Positions 17,801-25,680 of a stretch of 64,000 bases of DNA are shown here, piece by piece. Both the position numbers and the translations under genes were made by a program. The notes beneath the pieces were generated by a model. The model saw only the letters and a list, made by a program, of their open reading frames with translations. It was not told the DNA's origin and searched no databases. This stretch comes from CALCLY01 sp900552775 (GTDB lineage Bacteria; Bacillota; Clostridia; UMGS1883; UMGS1540): contig CALCLY010000011.1 in assembly GCA_937966555.1 (NCBI GenBank), positions 100,918 through 164,917 of the forward strand, written 5' to 3'. Position 1 is the first letter of the stretch; every line of letters starts with the position of its first letter.

Positions 17801-17836
17801 TGTATACCATGTCTTTGCACTGTTTGTATACCATGT
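17801..17836 (+). repeat. Pair of direct repeats upstream of the recombinase
   Basis: TGTATACCATGT occurs at 17801-17812 and again at 17825-17836, a spacing of exactly 24 bases. The surrounding 17754-17960 holds no gene. The repeats may be operators, recombinase arm-type sites or chance duplication. Confidence 0.55.
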
Positions 17837-17854
17837 TACTCTTGACAAACAGGG

Positions 17855-17877
17855 TTGCCCCTACGGCATTTGGGCAA
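17855..17877. repeat. Small hairpin, possibly a fragment of a dispersed repeat
   Basis: TTGCCC and GGGCAA flank CTACGGCATTT. Its reverse complement contains GTAGGGGCAACCC, which resembles short dispersed repeats found in many clostridial genomes. This comparison is from memory. It has no T-run and does not look like a terminator. Confidence 0.35.
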
Positions 17878-17960
17878 GATGCACTGCGCACGAATTTTAT
17901 ATACGGCAATGCTTCCACTCGGGTATAATATATGTATAAAAACCGGAAAGGAAGTCTGTT

Positions 17961-18800
17961 ATGAGAACCGTTACCGATGAAAACATAAAAAAATTCGAAG
18001 AGTATTTATACGCCGAGGAGCGCAGCGGCAACACGATTGAAAAATACATACGTGACGTCCGCTTTTTCCGCGGCAGGCTGCAGGGCGGAAATGTTGATAA
18101 ATCCGCCCTTGTAAAATACAAAAAAGAACTGTGCGAAAGGTATGCCGTGAAAAGTGTAAATTCAATGCTGTCCTCCGTAAACGCGTTTTTTGTCTTTATG
18201 GGGTGGTACGACTTGAAAGTGAAAACATTAAAAATTCAAAGACGCATATTTTCCGATAAGTCAAAGGAATTATCAAAACCCGAATACGAACGGCTGTTGG
18301 CTGCTGCAAAAAACAGGAAAAACAAGCGGCTTTATTATCTTATGCAGACGGTTGCAAGCACGGGTCTTCGCGTGTCGGAAATACAGTATGTAACCTGCGA
18401 AGCCGTCAGGCAAGGGCAAGCGGTTATAAACTGCAAAGGAAAGATAAGACAAATATTTTTACCGAAAAAGCTTTGCAAAATGCTTTTGTCATATATAAAA
18501 GAAAGAAATATAAAAAGCGGCTCCGTCTTCGTTACAAAAACCGGGAAACCGCTTGACAGGTCGCATATATGGAAAATGCTTAAAAGCCTGTGCGAAGCCG
18601 CAGGGGTGAGCCGCGATAAGGTTTTCCCCCATAATTTCAGACACCTTTTTGCAAGAACCTTTTATTCGCTGCAAAAGGATATTGTGAGACTTGCCGATAT
18701 TCTGGGGCACTCCAACATAGAAACCACCCGCATTTATACCATGGAAAGCGGCGCAGAGCATAGAAAACTGCTGCAAAAGCTCGGACTTTTAAGGTGCTGA
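17961..18800 (+). CDS. Tyrosine recombinase (XerC/D-like), probable invertase of the adjacent switch
   Basis: Site-specific recombinase of 279 residues. The N-terminal SAM-like core-binding domain (about 5-85) and C-terminal catalytic domain (about 105-279) are intact. Catalytic residues are visible: R137 (TGLRVSE), K159 or K161, H224-x-x-R227 (HNFRH), H250 (LGHSN) and nucleophile Y259 (TRIYT). The start has an AAAGGAA ribosome site. The gene ends 9 bases before a 24-bp inverted repeat that is duplicated 214 bp away in the opposite sense. This placement, with no phage or conjugative genes nearby, suggests an inversion function rather than integration; the target sites are inferred, not proven. 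Confidence 0.92.
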   Translation: MRTVTDENIKKFEEYLYAEERSGNTIEKYIRDVRFFRGRLQGGNVDKSALVKYKKELCERYAVKSVNSMLSSVNAFFVFMGWYDLKVKTLKIQRRIFSDKSKELSKPEYERLLAAAKNRKNKRLYYLMQTVASTGLRVSEIQYVTCEAVRQGQAVINCKGKIRQIFLPKKLCKMLLSYIKERNIKSGSVFVTKTGKPLDRSHIWKMLKSLCEAAGVSRDKVFPHNFRHLFARTFYSLQKDIVRLADILGHSNIETTRIYTMESGAEHRKLLQKLGLLRC

Positions 18801-18809
18801 ATAAAAAAG

Positions 18810-18833
18810 CCACATAATGATGATTATGTGGAA
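18810..18833 (-). repeat. Left inverted repeat (IRL) of the switch
   Basis: 24 bp, the exact reverse complement of 19048-19071. Its core is itself a dyad: 9-bp arms CCACATAAT and ATTATGTGG around the 4-bp spacer GATG. Two symmetrical half-sites around a short asymmetric centre is the layout expected for a tyrosine recombinase crossover site. Confidence 0.88.
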
Positions 18834-18867
18834 TAAAATCATAAAAAGATTTTTAACTTTCGTTCCA

Positions 18868-18896
18868 ATTATACTCCCGAACGGAAATAAAGTCAA
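18868..18896 (-). promoter_or_regulatory. Strong sigma-A promoter inside the switch, facing left (OFF orientation)
   Basis: Read on the minus strand: TTGACT (18896-18891), exactly 17 bases, TATAAT (18873-18868). It is the only convincing promoter in 18801-19118 on either strand. The predicted start is near 18861, so the transcript runs through the left repeat into the recombinase gene in antisense. Confidence 0.82.
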
Positions 18897-18955
18897 GCCT
18901 TTATACAAATTTTTGCAAAATATTCTCTGTAAAATTAAAAAAACGCATGGCAAAC

Positions 18956-18995
18956 AGACCGATTTAGCTTTAAAATTTTAACCGGTCTTGTTTTT
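18956..18995 (+). terminator. Right-facing hairpin terminator inside the switch
   Basis: AGACCG (18956-18961) pairs with CGGTCT (18983-18988), with extra A/T pairing inside, followed by TGTTTTT. It would stop read-through from the recombinase into the surface genes in this orientation, and would face left after inversion. Confidence 0.6.
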
Positions 18996-19047
18996 GTGCC
19001 TTAAAATAATTTTATGTATTTCTTTTTAAATCTTTATTCGGCCTAAG

Positions 19048-19071
19048 TTCCACATAATCATCATTATGTGG
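19048..19071 (+). repeat. Right inverted repeat (IRR) of the switch
   Basis: Exact inverted copy of 18810-18833; dyad arms CCACATAAT and ATTATGTGG around spacer CATC. It ends 47 bases before the start codon of the SLH-cohesin gene, so it would lie in that gene's leader when the promoter faces right. Confidence 0.88.
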
Positions 19072-19118
19072 AATGCATTAGCCAAACAAAAATAAAGAAA
19101 ACGGAAAGGAAGTATGCT

Positions 19119-20366
19119 ATGTGTTTTAAAAAGAAAAATTTAATATTAGCTGTAATTATTTTAATAGTTTGCAGCGTAATGACGATTCTTATTATCTCAT
19201 CATTTGCAGAAGTTGAAAGAGCTTACGGTTCCGACTCTGTAAACAACAGCGGTGCAAAAATAATGTCAGATGTAAGCGAAAATGATTGGTACTGTGATGA
19301 TGTTGAGTATGTCAGTAAAAAAGGGTTAATGGAAGGTACCGGAGCAGGTATATTTTCGCCTTCGGCACAAACAACACGCGCAATGATTGTCACCATACTT
19401 TGGCGGCTTGATGGCTCGCCGGCAGAATCAAAGGCTGAGTTTTCCGATGTGAACCAAAACGATTACTTTTATAACGCCGTTGCATGGGGTGCGGCAAACA
19501 ACATTGTCAGCGGTTACAGTGCCGATAAATTTGCGCCGGACGATAATGCAACCAGAGAGCAGTTGACGGCAATCATTTACAGATATGCATTGTTTAAAAA
19601 ATATGATATGACCGGGTTATCGGTTTTAGATGCATATGCTGATAAAAATTCAGTCAGCGGATATGCTGTGGATGCTTTTAAATGGGCAATTGCAAACAAA
19701 ATAATAGCAGGAACATCAAATGATATGTTATCTCCGCAGGATTTTGTACAGCGTTCGCAAGTGGCAGCTATACTGCATCGCTTTTGCGTTCAGTTCGCAA
19801 ATGAGAATATCAGTAAAACGGACACAAATCATGAAAATACTGCTACAGATACATCTGTGCCGTCAAATGAGAATAAGGGACACAATAATAATACATCAAT
19901 CGGCGGTTCAAGCGGTAAAGGTTCTGACTCGGATAGTCAAAACAACAACGGCGCTGTAACAATATCTGCCGATAATGTATTTGCCGGACCCGGCGATAAT
20001 GTTCAGGTTGTTGTAAGAGTGAACAACAACCCCGGTATTTTGGGTATGACCTTAGCTGCTTATTTTGATGATGTAAATCTTAATCTTATGAGCGTCGAAA
20101 ATGGCTCGGCGTTTAAGGATATTCTTGAGCTGACCTCTTCAAAAGTGCTGGAAAACGGCGTGAAATTCCTCTGGGACGGCATTGAGCTTAAAGAAGAAGA
20201 TGTACATAACGGAGATATACTTATAATGAATTTTAAGGTGTCGGAATCAGCTACGAATGGTAAATACCCGATAACATTAAAATACTTTGAAGATGACATT
20301 GTGGACAAGGACTTAAAAAGCATATCTCCCGAAATAATAAACGGATATATCACAGTATCCGATTAG
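19119..20366 (+). CDS. SLH-anchored surface protein with a C-terminal cohesin-like domain
   Basis: 415 residues. A basic start and one long hydrophobic segment (about 5-28) form a signal or anchor. Three S-layer homology repeats follow (about 48-215; for example FSDVNQNDYFYNAVAWGAAN), then a Ser/Asn/Gly-rich linker (about 218-275) and a cohesin-like domain (about 277-415) with NNPGILGMTLAAYFDD, a W-D-G motif and GYITVSD at the end. SLH would fix it to the wall and leave the cohesin exposed, as in cellulosome anchoring proteins. Start chosen for AAAGGAAG 7 bases before ATG; a GTG inside the repeat is less likely. First gene after the switch. Confidence 0.88.
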   Translation: MCFKKKNLILAVIILIVCSVMTILIISSFAEVERAYGSDSVNNSGAKIMSDVSENDWYCDDVEYVSKKGLMEGTGAGIFSPSAQTTRAMIVTILWRLDGSPAESKAEFSDVNQNDYFYNAVAWGAANNIVSGYSADKFAPDDNATREQLTAIIYRYALFKKYDMTGLSVLDAYADKNSVSGYAVDAFKWAIANKIIAGTSNDMLSPQDFVQRSQVAAILHRFCVQFANENISKTDTNHENTATDTSVPSNENKGHNNNTSIGGSSGKGSDSDSQNNNGAVTISADNVFAGPGDNVQVVVRVNNNPGILGMTLAAYFDDVNLNLMSVENGSAFKDILELTSSKVLENGVKFLWDGIELKEEDVHNGDILIMNFKVSESATNGKYPITLKYFEDDIVDKDLKSISPEIINGYITVSD

Positions 20367-20436
20367 ACTTAATAAATAATGCTGTATTTATACATAATCC
20401 GACAATCAATATATTTTACGGAAAGAAGGTAATATT

Positions 20437-23400
20437 ATGAAAATAAAAAAATCAATATCAATGCTGTTGTCAATAATATTGATTCTGTCAGTATTTGCGC
20501 CTATTTCTGTTTTTGCTGACGGAAATCCGGTCATTACCGTTCAATCTGTTGCTGAAACAGCAGGTTCAACGGTTAATATTTCGGTTACAATTAAAAACAA
20601 TCCCGGAATTTTGGGTGCAACATTAAAATTCTCATATGATGATAATCTTACACTGTTAAATGCGTCCTCGGGAGAAGCTTTTTCGGCATTAACCATGACA
20701 AAGCCGGGAAATCTTTCGTCACCCTGTAATTTTGTATGGGACGGTCAGGACTTAAACGATGATGACATTAAAGACGGAAATGTAATTACATTAAAGTTTG
20801 CGATTAATGAAAATACTGCCGCAGGAACAAAGTGTATGATAAATGTTTCGTATGACAGCGGAGATATTGTTGACAAAAATCTCAGTGCAATAAATCCCGA
20901 ATTGGTAAACGGCTGTATAACGGTCATTGATTATCTGCCCGGAGATTTAAACAGCGACAGAAAAATCAATTCAACAGACATCATTATGCTCAGACGCCAC
21001 ATAGCAGGTAAATATGAGCAGACTATAAATGAGCTTGCAGGAGATGTCAATGCGGATGGAAAATTTAATTCCACCGATATAATTGTGCTCAGACGTTATG
21101 TGGCAGATGGGTGTCAAACATTACCGAGTGGATACAACGTTGAATTAAAACCGGGCAAGCCGAAAGAAGCTGACTGCGAGCATGAATTAACGGCAACCGA
21201 ATATAAGGCTGCGACTTGTACTGTAGACGGAAATATTGCATATTGGCACTGCTCAAAGTGCGATAAGTATTTCAGTGACGAAAACGGAAATACAGTTATT
21301 GATGCCAAGAATATTACTATAAAGTCAAGCGGTCATACAATTGTTGTAGACGCACGAGTTGAACCTACCGATACCACACCGGGTAAAACAGAGGGACAGC
21401 ATTGTTCTGTATGTAATGAAATTCTTGTTAAACAAGAGACAATTCCTCCGCTGAAAAATACATACACAATTCAATATGCATGTGATATGGTACCGCAGGC
21501 AGATGATACATATACTTACGGCGTAGAAAAACTTTTGCCCATACCCACTCTTGATAAATATACTTTTGTAGGCTGGTCTGATAAAGACGGAAAGATGTGG
21601 AAAACCATCCCTGCCGGAACAACAGGGGATATGGTTTTATATGCAAATTGGTCGAGTGACAGGGCTAAGGCTGAGGCAGTAAAAAATCTTGGCGAACCCA
21701 TCGTATGTGAGGATTCTGAAAATGGGCTTATCTTATTTGGGTATGAGATAGGAACAATTAAGAATATCCCACTTTATACAACATTGCAGTTACAATGTGC
21801 CAACGGTTTAATTTCAACTGTTTCAATGACAAACCAAAACACCATTTCTGTTACCGATGCAAAAACGGTTGCAAATAAAATATCTAATGCTACCACAAAT
21901 TCATCCACTTGGACATTGTCAAAGGATTGGAAGAAAACAACGGAAGTAAGTCAGTCATATCTCGACCAGACCGGTGAATCCCGAGAAGAAGCAGAGCAGA
22001 GAGCTACAAGCTCTACCGGAACTTACAATGTTGCACAGAGTAACAGCGGCAAAAAGAGTACAACCGACACAAGCGGAGGAACATATAATCTCTCGATAAA
22101 CAACGGTCATTCCAATACTCAAACTGTCGAAAAAGGTTCGTCTTATGAATTGGGCGTAAATACCAAAATATCTTCTGAAATATCAGCAGAATACGCCGGT
22201 ATAGGAGCTAAAATCGGTGCTGAAATCGGTACATCAGAAAATTATAGTGAGAGCAGCAAGAGAACTTCATCCGGAACTAATTCATGGGCAATAAATTTTG
22301 ATAAAACCAATACAAAATCACACGCATCCGTAGATGAATCATCTTGGAACACATCTTCCGGTTACAGTGAAAGCAATACCGTAAGTAAAAACAACACTGT
22401 TTCAAAGGCTGTATCAAAAATGATAAGTCAGCAGTATGGTTACGGTTCTTCTTATGCTGAGGGCGGAAGCAACAGCGAATCTAACGCTCTCACATCAACC
22501 GATACAAGCAGCAATGAATTCAGCAGTTCGCTTACCTATTCCAACTCGCAGATTGAAACAAAAACAACATCATTTTCAAGCACGGGGAATACGCACGGTA
22601 ATTACAGAATGGTTATGTCAGGAACAGCTCATGTCTTTGCTGTTGTATGTTATGATGTAGCAAAGAAAGAATATTTTGTGTATACATACAGTGTACTTGG
22701 CGACGGTTCAAACGCCGATGACGCTCCGAAAGAGTATTTGGATTATTCATGGGACGGAACATTTGATGATTATGAAACGAGTGTTATTCCTTTTGAAATC
22801 CCGTACTATGTAAATCAGTATGTAAATGGCAGAATTATCAAAACAGACGGTTTAACGATTGACCTTGATACGGGAATTGTTGAAGGTTATACACCGAACC
22901 AAAACAATCCCGATAATATGGTAGTTATTCCTTCGTATGTTCGGGTTGATAATAATGACGGTACATTCAGTTCTGTTAAGATAAAAGGCATCAGCCCTCG
23001 ACTTTTTAAAGATAACACGGATATTGTAGGAGTAAGTTTAAGCAGTTTTATTGATGAAATTCCTGAGTCTGCATTTGAGGGCTGTACCTCGCTTAAAGAA
23101 GTAATTTGTCCTAATGTAACGAAGATAGCGGATAATGCATTTAGCGGTTGTACTTCATTAAGTGACTTTACTTTGTCAGAAAATATAAAAGAAATAGGAA
23201 CAGATGCCTTCAAAAATGTTCCGAATATTAAGGCGATTGCTTCAAGCGCCCAAATGGCACAATCGGTTGCTTCATGTGGTGCTGAGCGCATTTCTTTGGA
23301 TATTTCCGCTATACCCGAAAGTGAATCCGCAAATATGCTGTTTGATATTGGAGAAATAACATCATTTGAGCTTCAGGGCAAGGATAAAGAGTATAAGGGA

Positions 23401-24696
23401 CTCGGCATAAAATCAGACGCAAATACAACAATTATTAACGGAGTTACATTTACGGAAAACACTCAAATTCCTATGGAGTTATCTTCCGAGAATGTTACGC
23501 TTGACCGTGTAACAGTTGATTGCAGCGGATATGCACTTGTTCTCAAAGCCACTGACACAAATTTGGTTCTGAACAGAACTATTAATTTGATTTCGAATAG
23601 TGAAAATACAGTATTGTGCAAAAATATATCTCTTTCAAATCTTAACAGCAGTGTTGTAGGAAAATTAAACGTGAACGGTAATTTACTTGTAAACGGATCA
23701 ATCTCCGGCGAGAACCATATTACTGTTTCTGACGGTGAAATAATCTATATATCGGACGAGGATTTTGAAAACTATTTGAGCGTGCGATCAGTGCATTTTG
23801 ACGCTAACGGTGGCACTGTCGCGACGGAATTAATTTTAGTTCCATATAACGGTAAGTTTGCTGAACTTCCGATTGCACGCAGAGACTATCATTCATTCGA
23901 AGGCTGGTATACCGAGGCTGACGGTGGCGAAAGAATAACAGAAGGCAGCATAATGACTTCACTTACCGACATGACATTATACGCACATTGGAATCCAAAC
24001 GCCCCATCCGGTTGGGTTAAGAAGTCGGATATGCCGGCAGACGCCCAAGTGGTTGATACTATGTATACATATACACAGACCTACTATACTACATCATCTT
24101 CTTCATCGTTAAGCAGCTGGACAAAATATGACACAAAATGGCAATGGGGAAATTGGAGTGGTTGGAGTTCTTGGCAGAATTCGTCTGTAAGTGGGAATGA
24201 TTATCGGCAGGTTCAAACGAGAAATATTGACGCGACATATAAAACCCAGTACAGATACGGAAGATACAGCAACAGCAAAAATATATGTGCATGCCCCAAA
24301 TGTGGAGCAAATGTAGATTCAAGCTCGAGCTGGTATTATGATACGAGTAAATGGGTGGATTCGCCTGTATCTATGGATACATCATATGATTATAGCTGGC
24401 CGGCAAATTCGAGCCACAACCATAGAGATGTGATTTATCAAAATTATTCTTCTAAAGAGGGTATATACAGAGATCACTGGTACAAATATGTTGTAAATGG
24501 AGGATATTATTATTTCCTTGATTCAACCAGACAAGTAGTAGATACGCCGGCATATACTCAATATAGATACAGAACAAGAGAAAAAAATTACACATATTAC
24601 TTCAAAAGAAGCGAAAACAACAAAGAATCGTCCTCCTATCCGTCCGGTGATAACATATCCAATATACAAGAATATGTACAATACAGGACTAAGTAA
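20437..24696 (+). CDS. Giant secreted protein: cohesin-like + dockerin + InlB repeats + LRR
   Basis: 1419 residues with a signal peptide (about 1-28). Order: cohesin-like domain (29-167); type I dockerin (169-226) with two calcium-loop repeats, DLNSDRKINSTDIIMLRR and DVNADGKFNSTDIIVLRR; a Cys-rich CxxC segment (about 245-340); an InlB/Listeria-Bacteroides repeat (about 342-405); a long Ser/Thr/Asn-rich region (about 413-780) with alternating pattern; a BspA-type leucine-rich patch (about 850-935); a second InlB repeat (about 1119-1186); and a Trp/Tyr-rich tail (about 1190-1419) with CPKCG. I see no catalytic domain or LPxTG sorting signal. The dockerin could dock it on the SLH-cohesin protein encoded 70 bases upstream. 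Confidence 0.85.
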   Translation: MKIKKSISMLLSIILILSVFAPISVFADGNPVITVQSVAETAGSTVNISVTIKNNPGILGATLKFSYDDNLTLLNASSGEAFSALTMTKPGNLSSPCNFVWDGQDLNDDDIKDGNVITLKFAINENTAAGTKCMINVSYDSGDIVDKNLSAINPELVNGCITVIDYLPGDLNSDRKINSTDIIMLRRHIAGKYEQTINELAGDVNADGKFNSTDIIVLRRYVADGCQTLPSGYNVELKPGKPKEADCEHELTATEYKAATCTVDGNIAYWHCSKCDKYFSDENGNTVIDAKNITIKSSGHTIVVDARVEPTDTTPGKTEGQHCSVCNEILVKQETIPPLKNTYTIQYACDMVPQADDTYTYGVEKLLPIPTLDKYTFVGWSDKDGKMWKTIPAGTTGDMVLYANWSSDRAKAEAVKNLGEPIVCEDSENGLILFGYEIGTIKNIPLYTTLQLQCANGLISTVSMTNQNTISVTDAKTVANKISNATTNSSTWTLSKDWKKTTEVSQSYLDQTGESREEAEQRATSSTGTYNVAQSNSGKKSTTDTSGGTYNLSINNGHSNTQTVEKGSSYELGVNTKISSEISAEYAGIGAKIGAEIGTSENYSESSKRTSSGTNSWAINFDKTNTKSHASVDESSWNTSSGYSESNTVSKNNTVSKAVSKMISQQYGYGSSYAEGGSNSESNALTSTDTSSNEFSSSLTYSNSQIETKTTSFSSTGNTHGNYRMVMSGTAHVFAVVCYDVAKKEYFVYTYSVLGDGSNADDAPKEYLDYSWDGTFDDYETSVIPFEIPYYVNQYVNGRIIKTDGLTIDLDTGIVEGYTPNQNNPDNMVVIPSYVRVDNNDGTFSSVKIKGISPRLFKDNTDIVGVSLSSFIDEIPESAFEGCTSLKEVICPNVTKIADNAFSGCTSLSDFTLSENIKEIGTDAFKNVPNIKAIASSAQMAQSVASCGAERISLDISAIPESESANMLFDIGEITSFELQGKDKEYKGLGIKSDANTTIINGVTFTENTQIPMELSSENVTLDRVTVDCSGYALVLKATDTNLVLNRTINLISNSENTVLCKNISLSNLNSSVVGKLNVNGNLLVNGSISGENHITVSDGEIIYISDEDFENYLSVRSVHFDANGGTVATELILVPYNGKFAELPIARRDYHSFEGWYTEADGGERITEGSIMTSLTDMTLYAHWNPNAPSGWVKKSDMPADAQVVDTMYTYTQTYYTTSSSSSLSSWTKYDTKWQWGNWSGWSSWQNSSVSGNDYRQVQTRNIDATYKTQYRYGRYSNSKNICACPKCGANVDSSSSWYYDTSKWVDSPVSMDTSYDYSWPANSSHNHRDVIYQNYSSKEGIYRDHWYKYVVNGGYYYFLDSTRQVVDTPAYTQYRYRTREKNYTYYFKRSENNKESSSYPSGDNISNIQEYVQYRTK

Positions 24697-24716
24697 CAAT
24701 TAAACATAATAAACAA

Positions 24717-24747
24717 GCGGATATGCGCCGATTATGCGCACATCCGC
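24717..24747 (+). other. Strong intercistronic hairpin without T-run
   Basis: GCGGAT-A-TGCGC (24717-24728) pairs with GCGCA-C-ATCCGC (24736-24747) around a 7-base loop. No T-run follows, so it is not a standard terminator. It may protect or process the mRNA, or partly terminate, between the two genes. Confidence 0.6.
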
Positions 24748-24768
24748 AGAAAATGCGAGGTAATATTT

Positions 24769-25491
24769 ATGAAAAAAATTATACATACATTTATTTTTTC
24801 ATTTCTCATATGCCTGTTGCTTATTCCTGTTAGCGCTGTATATGCAAATAATACCGAAATAAACATAGGCGATGTAACAGCAGCGGGCGGCGAAACGGCA
24901 GAAGTACCGATAACATTATCGGGCAACAGCGGCATATGCGGTGCCAATATAGTTATTTCTTATGATAAAGGTTTGCAATTAACAGGTATAACAAAAGGCG
25001 CGGCACTGCCAAATCTTACAATGACAAAACCGGGTGATATTACTTCCAATCCATTTGTTATTGTTTGGGACGGAATGGAAGCTGACAGCACAAATGGAAC
25101 AATTGCCGTTTTAACATTCAAAACTCCCGAAAATGCCGGAGAGTACGGTGTAAATATTTCATACAATGACGGGGATATAGTTGACGGCGATTTAACTCCG
25201 ATAAATGTCAGATTGAAACAGGGAAGTGTTACAATTCCGGGCGTTGGAAATGCTTGTGTAAATTTGGACGGAGCCGATTATGAGCTGACAAGAATGGCTG
25301 CTGAGCCGGGGGCGTTATTTGTTTCTTTTTACGATATAAACGGAAAGCTGTCATCTTTAAAAGTGATTAAAGCTTTCGAAGGAAAAATAGTTTTGACATC
25401 TCCCGAAAAGGCAAAGACCGCTAAGATTATGTGGTTGGGGTTAAGAACGCTTAAACCTGTAAGCAATGCAAAATTTATTAATTTAAAATGA
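24769..25491 (+). CDS. Secreted cohesin-like protein, 240 residues
   Basis: Signal peptide (about 1-26), then one cohesin-like domain (about 28-162) that resembles those in the two preceding genes: a SGICGANIVISYD strand, LTMTKPGDITS (close to LTMTKPGNLSS in the giant protein), W-D-G, and NDGDIVDGDLTPINVRL. The last 75 residues form a small beta-rich extension without SLH, dockerin or sorting signal. It could act as a soluble or loosely attached cohesin. GCGAGG lies 8 bases before ATG. It is the last gene of the switch-linked cluster; the next promoter belongs to rimP. Confidence 0.82.
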   Translation: MKKIIHTFIFSFLICLLLIPVSAVYANNTEINIGDVTAAGGETAEVPITLSGNSGICGANIVISYDKGLQLTGITKGAALPNLTMTKPGDITSNPFVIVWDGMEADSTNGTIAVLTFKTPENAGEYGVNISYNDGDIVDGDLTPINVRLKQGSVTIPGVGNACVNLDGADYELTRMAAEPGALFVSFYDINGKLSSLKVIKAFEGKIVLTSPEKAKTAKIMWLGLRTLKPVSNAKFINLK

Positions 25492-25581
25492 CTTAAGGAT
25501 AAAATATAGTCAGCAATTTTTAAGCAAACCACATAAAAAACAAAAAAATTTCTAAAACTTGGATTTTTTTTGAAAAAGCGC

Positions 25582-25610
25582 TTGCAATTATGTAAAAAAT
25601 AGTGTATAAT
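25582..25610 (+). promoter_or_regulatory. Promoter of the rimP-nusA-infB operon
   Basis: TTGCAA (25582-25587), 17-base spacer, TATAAT (25605-25610). Confidence 0.82.
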
Positions 25611-25626
25611 AAAAAAAGCATCAGAG

Positions 25627-25651
25627 AGAGCGGGCCGTAAAGGTCCGCTCT
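25627..25651 (+). promoter_or_regulatory. Leader hairpin of rimP
   Basis: AGAGCGGGCC pairs with GGTCCGCTCT (one G-T) around GTAAA, about 17 bases after the -10. Hairpin leaders before rimP/nusA operons are common in Bacillota. It lacks a long T-run, so attenuation is possible but not shown. Confidence 0.6.
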
Positions 25652-25680
25652 TGTGCGTTGTTTGGAAAGGAGTATGCGCG

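Larger units (their letters stand above)
18810..19071. promoter_or_regulatory. Putative invertible promoter segment (DNA-inversion switch)
   Basis: A 262-bp segment bounded by perfect 24-bp inverted repeats. It carries one strong promoter directed left (18896 to 18868) and one hairpin-plus-T-run facing right (18956-18995). No reading frame of note lies inside. In this orientation the promoter fires toward the 3' end of the recombinase gene, antisense to it, and not toward the surface genes at 19119. Inversion about the midpoint would move the -10 to about 19008-19013 reading right, with a predicted start near 19020. Inversion itself is inferred. Confidence 0.82.

Noticed and set aside
17961..18800. 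Recombinase as integrase of a mobile element or prophage
   Set aside because: No tRNA target, attachment-site duplication, or phage or conjugation genes nearby; the inverted repeats explain its position better.
19068..19118. GTG start inside the right repeat for the SLH-cohesin gene
   Set aside because: No ribosome site upstream; the ATG at 19119 follows a good one and starts a proper signal sequence.
24717..24747. Hairpin between cohesin genes as another recombination site or a normal terminator
   Set aside because: Sequence unrelated to the switch repeats and lacks a T-run.
25425..25434. GATTATGTGG, identical to half of the switch repeat, within the small cohesin gene
   Set aside because: Only one half-site, no dyad partner within reach, and it encodes ordinary protein sequence; likely chance.
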